Shown: in pieces, positions 22,795 through 33,249 of the stretch
Numbering within the stretch: the stretch's first letter is position 1
Layout: the number at the start of each line of letters is the position of its first letter
Assembly: GCA_037974335.1 (NCBI GenBank)
Contig: CM075759.1
Location: 26,143,487-26,207,486 of the forward strand
Length of the DNA: 64,000 bases
Source: Prionace glauca
Taxonomy: Eukaryota; Chordata; Chondrichthyes; Carcharhiniformes; Carcharhinidae
Reading direction: 5' to 3'
Position numbers and translations under genes: made by a program
Notes under the pieces: generated by a model
What the model was told of the DNA's origin: nothing
Databases searched by the model: none
The model's input: the letters and a program-made list of their open reading frames with translations, nothing else

Positions 22795-23370
22795 TGGCGA
22801 GAGAAATGGAGGAGAGGGTCTGATAGGAAATGGCAACTGGGATGAGGGAGAGGGAGAGAGTGATGAGTGAAGAGGGAGTAAGATGTTGATGTATACAGAT
22901 GAGGTGATTAAGTCAGAAACACAGTAGTAATCAGAGATTTCAGGGTATAAGGGTTGAGGGGGTGAGAGACACAGGGATGCGTGGAGAAAAAGAAACCTTG
23001 ATGGAGTGAGAGAAAGGGAGAGAGGAGGCAAGGGGAAGAGAGACGAGGTGAATGAGACAGATACCAGACAATGGAAAGAGAGGCAGTTACCATATAATGG
23101 AAGGAGAGCTGGAGCAGACGCGGGGAATAGAAAGAGAGAGAGAGAGACAGAGACAGTGAGTGAGGAGAGTTGGGCCAATGGAGGAAGAACGATCTGAGGG
23201 AGGCGGGATAGAACCATGAAGGGAGAAATGCAACAAGGGAGGTGGGACAGAGAGATGGAAGTAGAGATGACATGAAGGAGGAGGCACATGGAGATGGAGA
23301 GAGAGATTGAGTAAGAAGGAAGGAATGGGAAAAGTATTTGGTGGATGATGGATCTGGGAAAAGGTGTGTA
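22795..23370. repeat. Polypurine (GA-rich) tract
   Basis: About 575 bp rich in G and A. The long minus-strand frame (Ser/Pro/Leu-rich) is a by-product of composition. Confidence 0.75.
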
Positions 23371-23384
23371 GATAGTTTGAGCCA

Positions 23385-24005
23385 TATTGAGATCAAAAAC
23401 GAGGAGATATTGCGGTTCTTGGGAAACAATAAAATAGACTAGTTCCGAGGGCCTGACGGGATACCCCACAAAATACTGAGAAAGGCAAAGGAGGAAAATG
23501 CTGGGGCCTTGAGATAAATCTTTGTATTCTCAGTTGTTCCAGATGATTGGAGAATAGAGAAAGTTATTCCTTTGTTTAAGACAGTATCAAAAATAATCCA
23601 GGTAATTACAGGCCGGTGATCCTTACATCAGTGGTAGGGAAATTATTGGTGAGTATCCTTGTGACAGGATTACGTCCACTTGGAAATAAATGGACTTATT
23701 AACGAGAGACAACATGGATTTGTGAAAGGGAGGTCATATCTGACTAACTTGATCGAGTTTATCGAGGAAGTGATGAAGGTGATTGATGAGGGTAGGGCAG
23801 TGGATGTTGCCTTAATTAACTTCAGTAATGCCTTTGACAAGGTCACTCATGGCAGGATGGTGCAGAAGGTGAATTCACATGGGATCAGAGATGAGCTTGC
23901 AAGGTGTATACTGAACTGGTTCAATCCTAGAACACATAGGACAGCAGTGGAATAGTGAACCTCTAAAAGCTGTGACAAGTAGCTATCCTCAGGGATCAGT
24001 GTTTT
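23385..24005 (+). mobile_element. CR1-type LINE RT fragment
   Basis: Plus-strand frame at 23680-23955 includes NERQHGFVKGRSYLTNLIEF and a motif A remnant (INFSNAFDKV). 3' part missing; a reverse-oriented LINE piece follows directly. Confidence 0.8.
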
Positions 24006-24012
24006 TCATAAT

Positions 24013-24180
24013 ATATGAGTCCCGGTAGCATTCTAGTAAATCTTTTCTGCACTATTTCGAGTTTAATAATATCATTTTTATAATATGGTGGCCAGAACTG
24101 TACATGGTATTCCACGTATGGCCTTACTAATATGTTGTAAAACTTCAGCAAGACATCCCAAATCTATACATGGAATAGAT
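24013..24180 (-). mobile_element. Reverse-oriented CR1-type LINE piece
   Basis: The minus strand carries the LYRALVRP..VQ block in degraded form (ggccagaactgtacatggta reversed). It meets the plus-strand piece head-on, a twin-priming-like or rearranged junction. Confidence 0.55.
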
Positions 24181-25277
24181 ACATACCGGGATGCTGAATC
24201 ACCGTGTCTATCCAGTTTTGGCAATGAGCCGGTGGGAATGTTCATTTTGACGTCTGGATGAGGGTCCTCAGTTAGATACCAATGGAGAAGTGAGTTCTGC
24301 CAAGATGGGAGTCAGCCTCCGAATTAAATGGACGAATGAGACATTATTATATCGGATAGCAAAATGTAACTGACTGAGCAACTTGACAGAAATTATTTTT
24401 GATGTACGTCTACTGAATGGAATTGGTTTTAAACAAATATGACGCGTGAATGATCAGTAAGAAAATCTATAATTGATCTGATGTTGATTGTACACATTAG
24501 ATTAATCAGAAAGGTTCTGTTGCTCTATTTCAGAGCTACTTAACACCTTTGGACATCTCCAAGCAGCTGTTTGTTGTGGTTTTGTTTTACATGAATGTTA
24601 TACTGGGATATCTGCCTCGTGAGTTTGTTACTGTCTGTAGTAAACGACAGTATTGGTCACTTTAAATTATTCCACAATACTACTCATAATTGGGAAATTT
24701 GTAATCAATGTCGTGCTTATGTGAAAATAAAAAAAACTCCTCAGTCTCTTCGTTTCACCTCATGGTTTGCACTTCTGTTCTGTATGCGTTTGTTTTTTCT
24801 CTCCCTTGTTGTTTGACTGTTTGGATGTATCTCATCGGAGGATATATAGAGAGAGATTCACTCTTTTAACCGATGCAACAGCAACCTTGATAGTGTTCTT
24901 TAATGGTCAGTGCAAAGGAAACGGTTTTGTCCTGCTTCGGTCTCAGAGCCTTTGCTGTTTCGAATTAACTAAAACTCGGTCAGTGACACACCAGTTTACG
25001 AATGAAATCACCGAAGTTCTCCTCATTCTTGAATCATTCTGTCTCTGGATATTATCAGACGAAGGCAAAGATGAAGGTGTCTTTACACGGAAGGGTCACT
25101 AGGTGGCGCAGTGCCTCTTTCGCGAACGGCTTCCAGTTCAACCACATCCCACACATGGCTGGGGGAACATGCCTATCTGGGAAAGGGTGGGGGGTGAGGG
25201 GCAGTATTTTAGGGAAAATGGAGCAGAGTTGATGAGTTTGGAAAACTGAATTAAGCCTATCCAGAGACGGTTAAATT

Positions 25278-25294
25278 TTTATTCGATATTTATT
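25278..25294 (-). promoter_or_regulatory. Polyadenylation signals, left Ig membrane exons
   Basis: Two AATAAA hexamers on the minus strand (25294-25289 and 25283-25278), about 420 bp beyond the TM2 stop. The right copy has the equivalent pair at 27896 and 27907. Confidence 0.6.
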
Positions 25295-25712
25295 TCAAAA
25301 AGTTCAGAGAATATTTTACATCGAATTTTTCTTAACTTAGAAAAGTGACTGAGAGCAGCACAGGGAATCCGTCAATACTTGTACGTCTGTTACATACACC
25401 AGAAAGAGAAAACAAGACTTCAATTCAAATGTGAATTAGCAACTGTGAATACAGAATGATTGTTTTCTTATTTATACATGACATTTAAACTATAGGGAAA
25501 TTATTAGGCACAATTACCTTTTAACAAAAATGCCTTGTACCTTTGACATTAAAAACTGAAATAACGTCTATGATTACCTCAGTTAGAGATTCAGAATGAT
25601 GCACTGAGAGAATTTTACTGACAGAGTTAGAAAGAACAGATATTATATTTGAGCCATACAGAGATTTTGATAAACAGCTGAGGGAAGTCTGCAGCGTTCA
25701 ACATTCAATCTG

Positions 25713-25721
25713 TCATTTGAT
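25713..25721 (-). CDS. Immunoglobulin heavy-chain TM2 mini-exon (left copy)
   Basis: After the acceptor ..ttttattttccag the minus strand reads ATC AAA TGA, encoding Ile-Lys-stop. This matches the classic mu-type membrane exon 2, which adds only the last two residues of the cytoplasmic tail (V-K in mammals). It lies 141 bp downstream of the TM1 donor. Confidence 0.65.
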   Translation of the reverse strand: MK

Positions 25722-25862
25722 CTGGAAAATAAAAGATAGAATAACGAAGCAGATGTTTATGATGCGGGACATTAACGTTAGATTTAACATTAACATTAAC
25801 ATTGAGAGATTTTTCAAATCCATTCTGCCAGTGTGAAATGTGAGTGAATTGAATCATCTCAC

Positions 25863-25990
25863 CTTCACCAGAGTGACGGCAGTGCTGTAGAAAATGATCA
25901 GGAAGAACAGGAGGATGAACGTGGAAGCGGTTGTCCAGATGTGCCTGTTATCATCCTCATTGTAGTCAATCCAGACGTGGTCGGTGGGGT
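25863..25990 (-). CDS. Immunoglobulin heavy-chain transmembrane exon TM1 (left copy)
   Basis: A 128-bp exon bounded by an acceptor (..ctccgcccccag) and a donor (AAG|GTGAGA). Read in phase 1 it gives an acidic stalk (PTDHVWIDYNEDDNRHIW) followed by the membrane span beginning TTASTFILLFFLIIFYS and ending TAVTLVK. The WxTASTFI..LFYSxxVTL signature is that of the mu-type membrane exon of vertebrate Ig heavy chains, which pairs with the Ig-alpha/beta signalling dimer in the B-cell membrane. The frame and both splice sites are intact. No CH domain exon lies upstream on this strand within the window, so the exon appears to be orphaned. IgM versus IgW origin cannot be decided here. Confidence 0.8.
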
Positions 25991-26054
25991 CTGGGGGCGG
26001 AGACCAGGAAATGAAATTAGATTACTTTGTTTATCCAGGGAATCTTATTGGTAT

Positions 26055-26755
26055 TTTTCTTTCCCCCGTTCTCCTTCATAAACTCTTAATTTATTCTCCA
26101 TAATTTCCAATGTATATCCACTGCTAAATTCAGGACACTCAGTAACCGACTTCCGTGACTATTTTCACACCTGATCTTTATTGATATTCCCGAGACAATC
26201 CATGTCACAAAGCGCTGAAGATGTTTTCTTGAGTTCAGCGCATTTTTGAACAGTTTGGCAAATGCAAAACTTTAACTACAAATGGTAGGTAAATGATGAA
26301 AGTAAAATTTAAACATGAAATTTAATGGGCGTATCTACCGACAACTAGCCCAATGTTCATTGCATCAAAAAGAGGTTGAGAAACTGAATTAAGCTGGTGA
26401 TCTACTAATCACTACCACCACAAAAAAGACAAGATCACAAATTACATCCCAGTTCTTAAACAGCAGCATTCACAGGATACAGATGAGTCACCATCTGTAA
26501 ACAATCATTGATCAGTGAACGTCCCTCGATATCAGACATAATAATCTTGAATGAGGGATCATGCCAAATTGAGCAAAAATGAACTGATACTCAAGAAAAT
26601 AGTTTCAGTGCCTTCTGGCATGGACTGTCCAAGGAATGTGCATAAATATCAAGTGTGAACATGGTTACGGAGATTGGTTACTAAGTGTCCTGAGCTTAAC
26701 AGTAGATACATATTGAATATTAGACGACGAGAATACATTAACAACTTATGAAGGA
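26055..26755. other. Palindrome spacer, no gene seen
   Basis: AT-rich spacer between the two TM1 exons. No CH-domain Cys/Trp pattern or variable-region motif was found on either strand. Confidence 0.55.
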
Positions 26756-26756
26756 G

Positions 26757-27103
26757 AACATAGAACATAGAACCCTACAGTGCAGAAACAGGCCCTTCGG
26801 CCCATCGAGTCTGCACCGAACACAATCCCACCCAGACCCTATCCCCATATCCCTACACATTTACCTGCTAATCCCTCTAACCTACACATCCCAGGACACT
26901 AAGGGGCAATTTTTAGCATAGCCAATGAACCTAACCCGCACATCTTTGGACTGTGGGAGGAAACCGGAGCACCCGGAGAAAACCCACGCAGACACGAGGA
27001 GAATGTGCAAACTCCACACAGACAGTGACCCGAGCCAGGAATCGAACTCAGGACCCTGGAGTTGTGAAGCAGCAGTGCTAACCACTGTGCTACCGTGCCG
27101 CCC
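26757..27103 (-). mobile_element. Full-length tRNA-derived SINE with V-SINE core
   Basis: On the minus strand the order is tRNA-like head (ggcggcacggtagcacagtg ... tcgattcctggctcgggtca), the core (gcgtgggttttctccgggtg), then agatgtgcgggttaggttca and a tail ending in a tctatgttc repeat. Its head abuts the start of the right Ig arm at about 27107, so it sits at or near the palindrome junction. Confidence 0.85.
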
Positions 27104-27166
27104 CTACAATAAGATTCCCTGGATAAACAAAGTAATCTAATTTTATTTCCTGGTCTCCGCCCCCAG

Positions 27167-27294
27167 ACCCCACCGATCGCATCAGGATTGACTACAATGA
27201 GGATGATAACAGGAACATCTGGACAACCGCTTCCACGTTCATACTCCTGTTCTTCCTGATCATTTTCTACAGTACTGCAGTCACTCTGGTGAAG
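27167..27294 (+). CDS. Immunoglobulin heavy-chain transmembrane exon TM1 (right copy)
   Basis: A 128-bp exon with the same borders as the left copy: acceptor ..ctccgcccccag ending 27166 and donor AAG|GTGAGA at 27295. In phase 1 it reads PTDRIRIDYNEDDNRNIW followed by TTASTFILLFFLIIFYS and TAVTLVK. Only a few residues of the stalk differ from the left copy (DRIRI versus DHVWI, N versus H) and the membrane span is unchanged, a pattern that may reflect selection, gene conversion or recent duplication. No constant-domain exon precedes it on the plus strand in this window. The nearest upstream plus-strand coding sequence is LINE debris. Confidence 0.8.
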
Positions 27295-27428
27295 GTGAGA
27301 TGATTCAATTCGCTCACATTTCAAACTGGCAGAATGGATTTGAAAAATCGCTCAATGTTTCACTGATTAAAAACATTAATGTCCCGCATCAGAAGCATCT
27401 GCTTCAATATTTTCTCTTTCTCTTACAG

Positions 27429-27437
27429 ATCAGATGA
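27429..27437 (+). CDS. Immunoglobulin heavy-chain TM2 mini-exon (right copy)
   Basis: After ..ttctctttctcttacag the plus strand reads ATC AGA TGA, encoding Ile-Arg-stop. With TM1 it gives a tail of ..TLVK-IR. The 134-bp intron between TM1 and TM2 is shorter than typical Ig introns but has consensus ends. Confidence 0.65.
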   Translation: MR

Positions 27438-27895
27438 CGGGTTGAACTTTGGACGCTGCAGATTTCCCTCAGCTGATTATCAAGATCTGTGCATGGTTCA
27501 TTAACAATATCATCTCTCGGTGACTGTATCAGTAAAATTCTCTCAGTGCATCATTCTGAATCTGTAACTGAGGCTACCTTTGATTTTATTTCGGTTTTCA
27601 GTGTAAAATGTATGAGGCATTTTTGTTGTAATGTACTTATGGTTAATAGTTTTCCCGTAGTTCAAATGTTATGTTTAAGTAAGAAACTTGTTTTATTTCA
27701 TATTCACATTTGTTAATTCCTCTTCCGATTCATGTCCTGTTTTCTATTTCTGGTGTATGTAACAGATGTCCAAATATTGACGGATTGCCTGTGCGTGTGT
27801 TCAATTTTCAATGTAAAGTTCGATCGTTATATTCACTTTTCTAACTCTTTTGAAAAAAAAGTAATTTTGTTGCAAAATATTCTCTGAACTTCTAA

Positions 27896-27912
27896 AATAA
27901 ACATTGAATAAA
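27896..27912 (+). promoter_or_regulatory. Polyadenylation signals, right Ig membrane exons
   Basis: AATAAA at 27896-27901 and 27907-27912, about 460 bp after the TM2 stop, mirrored in the left arm. Confidence 0.6.
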
Positions 27913-28639
27913 AATTGAACCATCTCTGGCTTGGCTTAATTCCGTTCTCTGAAACCTATCAACTCCACGCCATTTCCCTCTTATAGAGTCCCCCCCCCCC
28001 CCCCCCCACCCCGCCCCGACTCCCCCGCCACCTTTCCCAGACAGGCATGTCCCCCCCATGTGTGGGATGTGGTTGAACTCAAGGCCCTTCCGTGAAAGAG
28101 TCACTGCGCCACCCAGTGATCCCCCCGTGTAAAGACACCTTCATCTCTGCCTTTTGATGATAAAATCCAGAGGCAGAATGAGTCAACAATGAGGAGACAT
28201 CGGTGATTTCATTCATAAACTGGTCTGTCACTGATGAGTTTCAGATAATTCTGAACAGCAAAGGCTCTGCTTCATGCTTCTGCTTCAGGTCGATTCAGGA
28301 CAGAGCTAGGCAGGAAATAATTTCCTTTACACTGCCCCTTAAATGCACTGTCAGAGTCGCTACAGCATGGATTGAGAGAACGAATCTCTGTACATTTTCA
28401 GATGAAACAATTTCAAGGCAGGCATTTCACAAGCTAGATAGAGAACACATACAGAGCAGTGGTGCAAACCATGAGGTGAAACAAACAGACTGAGGTGTAT
28501 TTCACATAAGCACATTATCGATTACACATTTCCAAATTGTGACTGGTGTTATGGGATAATTTGAAGAGTCCAATACTGTCTTTAACGATAGATAATGTCA
28601 AACTCACGAGGCAGATAAACCTCCACAACTCTCCGTGCA

Positions 28640-29060
28640 GGAGCAAGGCGCGGAATACAGTTGTCAATACGAGTGGACAGTGTCATGGACACTGCCAAGG
28701 CTCAGGCCTGAAGGGGGGCTGAGGAACGAGGGGTTGGTAGGGCGAGGGGGCTGACAGGAGTGTCTGAGGTGGGAGTGGAACTGAGTGGGCTGTCTAAATG
28801 GTGAGGGGTTTGAGTGGGGTTCTGAGAGTGTGGGTGGCTGTGTGAGGAGCCTGAGGAGGAGGTGGCTGAGTGGGGATCTGAGGGGGCAGGGGCAGGGCAG
28901 GGCTGAGTGGGGATCTGAGGGGGCAGGGGGTTTGGAGAATGGGGCAGGTCAGTGTGGAGTCTAGCGGGTGGAGGGGGGGATGGGTGTAGGTGGGGTGCTG
29001 AGGGTGGGTAGGGCTGATTGAGGTGTCTGAGAATTAAAGAGGCTGAGTGGGTGTCTGAGA
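28640..29060 (+). repeat. G-rich degenerate repeat
   Basis: Loose repetition of ggctgagtggg-tctgaggggg over about 400 bp with many GGG runs. No coding potential recognised. Confidence 0.6.
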
Positions 29061-29061
29061 C

Positions 29062-29414
29062 GCTGACTGAGGGCGGATCTAATAGAGGTATATATGATTA
29101 TGAAGGGTATAGATAGAGTAAACAGAGGTAAGCTATTTCCTATGATGGAGACACGTAGGACAAGGGGCCATGGACTTAAGGTGAGGGGGGAGAGGTACAA
29201 CACAGATATTAGAGGGAGGTTTTCACACAGAGGGTAGTGGTGGAGGCAAACACGCTGGAGTCCTTTAAGAGTAACTTAGACAGGCACATGAGTGGGTTGG
29301 AGATGGGTGGATATAGGAGATTGCTTAAATAAGGTTCATTAGCATTGGGGCGTCCCTGGTAAGGTAAGTGGATATGGTATGATAATAATGTTTTTTTTTC
29401 CTTTTCATTCACAG
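29062..29414 (+). mobile_element. CR1-type LINE C-terminal fragment
   Basis: Plus-strand remnants of the CR1 C-terminal block (atagaggtatatatgattat ... tttcacacagagggtagtgg) to about 29330, joined to the composite tail below. Close relative of 12.2-12.9 kb. Confidence 0.75.
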
Positions 29415-29875
29415 GTTTTAAGTCGGTCCGCCTTGTATTCAACGAGGGGCATACACACGATGGGTCGTACTGGGGCTGCTCTTGGTTGTTCGAGATTGGC
29501 CTAGTGCTTCATGTCGTTAGTGTACGCTTAAACTGGACCAGATACTGGGCAAGACGACAGCTCAGTGACTATCGCTGATTGCTGTGCAGACACATGGATT
29601 TGGGCCGGTGTCTGTGGGAGTTTGCACATTCTCCCCGTGCTTGCGTGGGTTTTCTCCGGGTGCTCCGGTTTCCTCCCACACCCCAAAGATGTGCTGTTAG
29701 GCTGATTGGCAGGAATAAATTGTCCCTAAATCAGTTTCCCTCAATGTGGATGGCTATAAAACATTAGACAGGGGTCGTGGGTGGAGGGGGGGAACTGGTG
29801 GTGTTGAGATGGCGGCGCGGGCTCGTTGGGCCGAAGGGCCTGTTTCCCGGGCTGATTTTGTCCTTTGTTCTTTGA
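29415..29875 (+). mobile_element. Composite LINE 3' tail containing a V-SINE-like core
   Basis: Same order as 12890-13345: tttaagtcggtccgccttgt, tcatgtcgttagtgtacgct, the core gcgtgggttttctccgggtg, and the end ggctcgttgggccgaagggc with a (ttgttctttg)-like tail. Confidence 0.75.
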
Positions 29876-29879
29876 GAGG

Positions 29880-30145
29880 GAAGGAAACTTCCAGAGGGTT
29901 ATGGGATAGGATCTGGCTGGGACTGTTGTGGCCCATTTGGACTGGTGCAGGCCCGATGGGCCAAATAACTTCCTCCTGCACGGTTGGAATTCTATGATTC
30001 TATGAGATAAAGACGGATTGCTCCTGATTAACACGGGATGGAATTGTCCTATCCCGCCCATTATGATTCCCAAGGCAGGCGAGACACAGATCATATAAAA
30101 GTCCCGTGACCTCAGGCGGGATTTTCTGGCATTGGAACAAACATG
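29880..30145 (+). mobile_element. Unclassified repeat tail
   Basis: The phrase ggcccgatgggccaaataac..ttctatgattctatgag has the look of a LINE/SINE 3' end (ttctatgatt repeats also end the LINE at 59.5 kb). No coding part seen. Confidence 0.4.
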
Positions 30146-30149
30146 TCCC

Positions 30150-31130
30150 AAAAATCACAGAGTCATTGAGGTTTACAGCATGGAAACAGGCCCTTCGGCC
30201 CAACTTGCCCATGCTGCATTTTTTATCCACCGCTAATCTAGTCCCAATTGACAGCATTTGGCCCATTTTCATCTATCTTATCCATCTAACTGTCTTAATG
30301 GTTTTTTCACAGTCAAAACTGTACCCATTTCTACTCCCTCTGGCAGCTTGTTCCAGACACTCACTAACCTCTGTGTGAAACAATTGTCCACCCAAACCCT
30401 TTTGCATCTTCTCCTCTCGCCTTCGACCGACTCCCTCTAGTTTTAGACTACCCTGCCTTTGGGAAAAGATATTGACTATCTAGCTGATCTGTGCCCCTCA
30501 TTATTTTGTAGACCTCTAAAAGATCACCCCTAGGCTTTCTACACGGGCGGGAGCAAGTTCCAGTCTATCACGTTTCTCCTTAAAACACAAACAATCAGTT
30601 CCCGATACCCTCCTAGTAAATCTTTTCTGAACTCTTTGTAGTTTAATAGTATCTTTCCTATAATAGGGTGACCAGAACTCTACACAGTGTTCCAAGTTTG
30701 GCCTTACCAATCTCTTGTACATCTTCAACAAGATGTTCCAACTCATTTATTCGCTGTTTTGACCAATGAAACCAAGCACACCAAATGCCTTCTTCACAAC
30801 TCTGTCCAACTGTGTCTCCACTTCCAAGGAGATATGAACCAGTACCCTCCCAGATTTCTTTGTTCTCTAACTGCCCCAAATACCTTAGCATTAACTAAGT
30901 GCTGCCCTGGTTCGATCTATCAAATGCATCACCTCGCACTTATCTAAATTAAACTCCATGTGCCATTCATCAACCTACTGGTCCAATTCATCACGATCCC
31001 GTTACAATTCGAGATAACTTTTTTCGCTGTCCACTATGCGACCAATCTTGGTGTCATCTACAAACTGACTAAGCGTGCCTCCCAAATTCTCATCCAAATC
31101 ATTAATATAAACCACAAATTACAATGGACA
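30150..31130 (-). mobile_element. CR1-type LINE fragment, degraded
   Basis: Minus-strand tail (cagcatggaaacaggccctt) followed by the C-terminal block, including LVRPNLEHCVEFWSPYYRKD near 30690 and RT motif C remnants near 31060. Many frames; inactive. Confidence 0.75.
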
Positions 31131-31164
31131 CACCCATGTGTTAGTATTTTCCAATGGTTTACCA

Positions 31165-31281
31165 TAAGCATAGACATGGGTCAAGGGTGGAGAAGGAAGA
31201 ACACAATGTTAAAATGGTGGCACGGGTTCGTTGGGCCGAAGGGCCTGTTTCCCGTGCTGTGTTGTTCTTTGTTCTTTGTAG
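31165..31281 (+). mobile_element. SINE/LINE 3' tail fragment
   Basis: Matches the last 115 bp of the 17.06-17.41 kb element (gggttcgttgggccgaaggg, then ttgttctttgttctttg). Confidence 0.7.
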
Positions 31282-31773
31282 TCACAAGTTATTTTCTCTA
31301 AGATTTTGGGTTCAGACATTCCCCATTTTTTTCCCCTAATGCGATGCTGAAAACTTTGCGTTTCAAAGTTTAAAATGTTCTCCCTTTACGGACATTTGGG
31401 GGGACTTTTGCACAATCTATTTTTTTTGTCACAATTCCATCTCCCAGCAGGATTGAAAGATGCTGGTCAGCCCTTCCGATATTGCCAACATTTCTTCCAT
31501 CAGGAACGCTCACACTGACCTTTTTTTGAGAGGCATTTACAGGAAAGATTTTGGATGGAAAATATTAACCTGTTTGTTCAGTGACTGTAATTAATGTCAG
31601 AATTAATTCAACCGGTACTAATCGTGTCTCTGGAACATTCCCATCCATGCTTCATAAAGGGGTCCTCCCAGTGTTATGCACAGTGTCAGTGGGAGCGTCA
31701 CGGTGATAAGCGGCTCCAGAAAGAGGGAGTCGAGGGATCAACATTGGGAGAAAGAAATTGCAAGCTTTCGGCA

Positions 31774-31990
31774 ATGGACCTGAATCCAGGAAAGGTGGAT
31801 CTGGATGTTCCCAGAATGGAACAGCATCTGAGGGGCACAGATCTGAATGTTACAATAACTGAAAGAAGTTTATATTGGATACTTGACTTGCTTTCTCAAA
31901 GTTGGCCGTCCACAGCTAAGCGTGTTGAATATGTCCTGAAACTGATTCAATGTTTTTACTATCCAATTCTGGCTCTTGTTGGTGTCCCTG
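31774..31990 (+). CDS. GPR139-like receptor 2, exon 1 (N-terminus and TM1 start)
   Basis: ATG at 31774 opens MDLNPGKVDLDVPRMEQHLR. The N-terminus keeps a 14-residue rhythm (..LDVPRMEQHL..DLNVTITERSLYW) like receptor 1 but less exact. It ends YYPILALVGVP plus one base before the donor G|GTAAGT (31991). Joined to exon 2 it gives an Ala codon and continuous TM1. The frame stays open 60 codons further upstream to an ATG at 31594, so the start is not certain; from 31774 the product is about 372 residues. There is an NVT glycosylation sequon in the extracellular part. The exon is the plus-strand counterpart of 5949-6339. Confidence 0.7.
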
Positions 31991-32384
31991 GTAAGTTTCT
32001 CCACTGACTATGAATGATGTAGCCCATGTTTAACTCTGCCACTCTTGCCGTCTGATCGACCTTGTTTGTGATTGTTTCGTGTGATCTGTGTCCTTGTCGA
32101 GTTATCACATCACAAAGCACTGATCACTGTGATAATGATGTCTGTGTTGTGAAGTTAAGTTTGTAAAGATGTTAAAGATGCTTAGAAAGATTAAAAAGAA
32201 TTGTGAAAACCTGCTGGAGGGGCAAAAAAGTGTGTGGTCCCTTTAAAATGTTGTTTTTGTTTGACGCTAAGATGTTTAAACTGCAGAATGCACAGAAACT
32301 CTAAGTTACAACACTTATTCCAGAGGCCAAAAGCATAGGGGTTGCCTGGTATAACCGGCACTGCAGGTTTTACATTGTGGTCAG

Positions 32385-33240
32385 CACAGTAAGAATTCTC
32401 ACAACACAGTTAAAGCCCAACAGGTTTATTTGGTACCATGAGATTTTGGAATGTTGTTCCTTCTTCAGACAAATGAGGAGCTGTGATCAAGAACGGGACA
32501 TATAAAGACACAAACTCAATTAACAAAATAATGGTTGGAATTGGAGTCTTCATAGGTAAACAAGTCTTAAAGTTACAGAAAATATGAGTGGAAAGTTAAG
32601 CATAGGTTAAAGAGGTGTGTATTATCTCCTGTCAGGGCAGTTAGTGAGATTGTGCAAGTCCAGGCAAGTCGTGGGGGTAACAGGTAATGTGACTTTATCA
32701 CATATTACAGATAATGTGACATTATGGGATCTTGCAACACAAGATCCCAGTTGAGTCCGTCCTCCTGTGTGTGGGACTTGACTATCAGTCACTGCTCAGC
32801 GAATCTGCACTGTCGTGTGTTATGAAGGTCGCCTTGGAGAATGCTTACCTGACGATCTCAGGCTCAATGCCCGTCACTGCTGAAGTGTTCCCCAACTGGA
32901 AGAGAACACTCCTGGTGACTGACAGTCCTGGGTTTGCAAAATCTCACTAACTGGCCTGGATGGAGACAATACACACCTCTACAACCTGTGCTTGGCTCTC
33001 TCTCCAATCACATTGTCTGTACCTTTAAGACCTGATTATCTCGAAAGACTCACATTCCAACCATTACTTTGTAAATTGAGTTTGTATCTTTATATGCCCT
33101 GTTTGTGAACAAAACTTCCACTCACTGGATGAAGGGGCAGCGCTCCAAAAGCTAGTGCTGCCATATAAACCTGTTGTATTTTAACCTGGTGTTGTGAGAC
33201 TTCTTACTGTACTTACCCCAGTCCAACACTGGCATTTCCA
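32385..33240. mobile_element. Penelope-like terminal repeats in inverted arrangement
   Basis: Starts with ctcacaacacagttaaagcc..aacaggtttatttggtacca and ends with the mirrored ctggtgttgtgagacttctt..ccagtccaacactggcattt. Internal motifs (ggatgaaggggcagcgctcc) match the ends at 11.9 kb. It lies inside the receptor 2 intron and contributes to its greater length (3.7 kb versus 2.0 kb in receptor 1). Confidence 0.6.
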
Positions 33241-33249
33241 CATCAGGGT

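Larger units (their letters stand above)
24605..26051. repeat. Left arm of the immunoglobulin membrane-exon palindrome
   Basis: This block is the diverged reverse complement of 27109-28622. Shared landmarks in mirrored order are ctgcctcgtgagttt, cttcgtttcacctcatggtt, a ggtggcgcagtg motif, polyadenylation signals, the TM2 exon, the TM1 exon and tttatccagggaatctt. The spacer is about 1.06 kb and holds one SINE. Confidence 0.85.
27109..28622. repeat. Right arm of the immunoglobulin membrane-exon palindrome
   Basis: Mirror image of 24605-26051, carrying TM1, TM2, 3' UTR and polyadenylation signals on the plus strand. A poly-C run at 27990-28007 interrupts the similarity. Confidence 0.85.

Noticed and set aside
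22699-23469. 256-codon minus-strand frame rich in Ser, Leu and Pro
   Set aside because: Low-complexity translation of a GA/CT tract; no domain, no splice context.
26757-27103. tRNA-like sequence at the SINE head
   Set aside because: Box A and B remnants belong to a tRNA-derived SINE, not to a tRNA gene.
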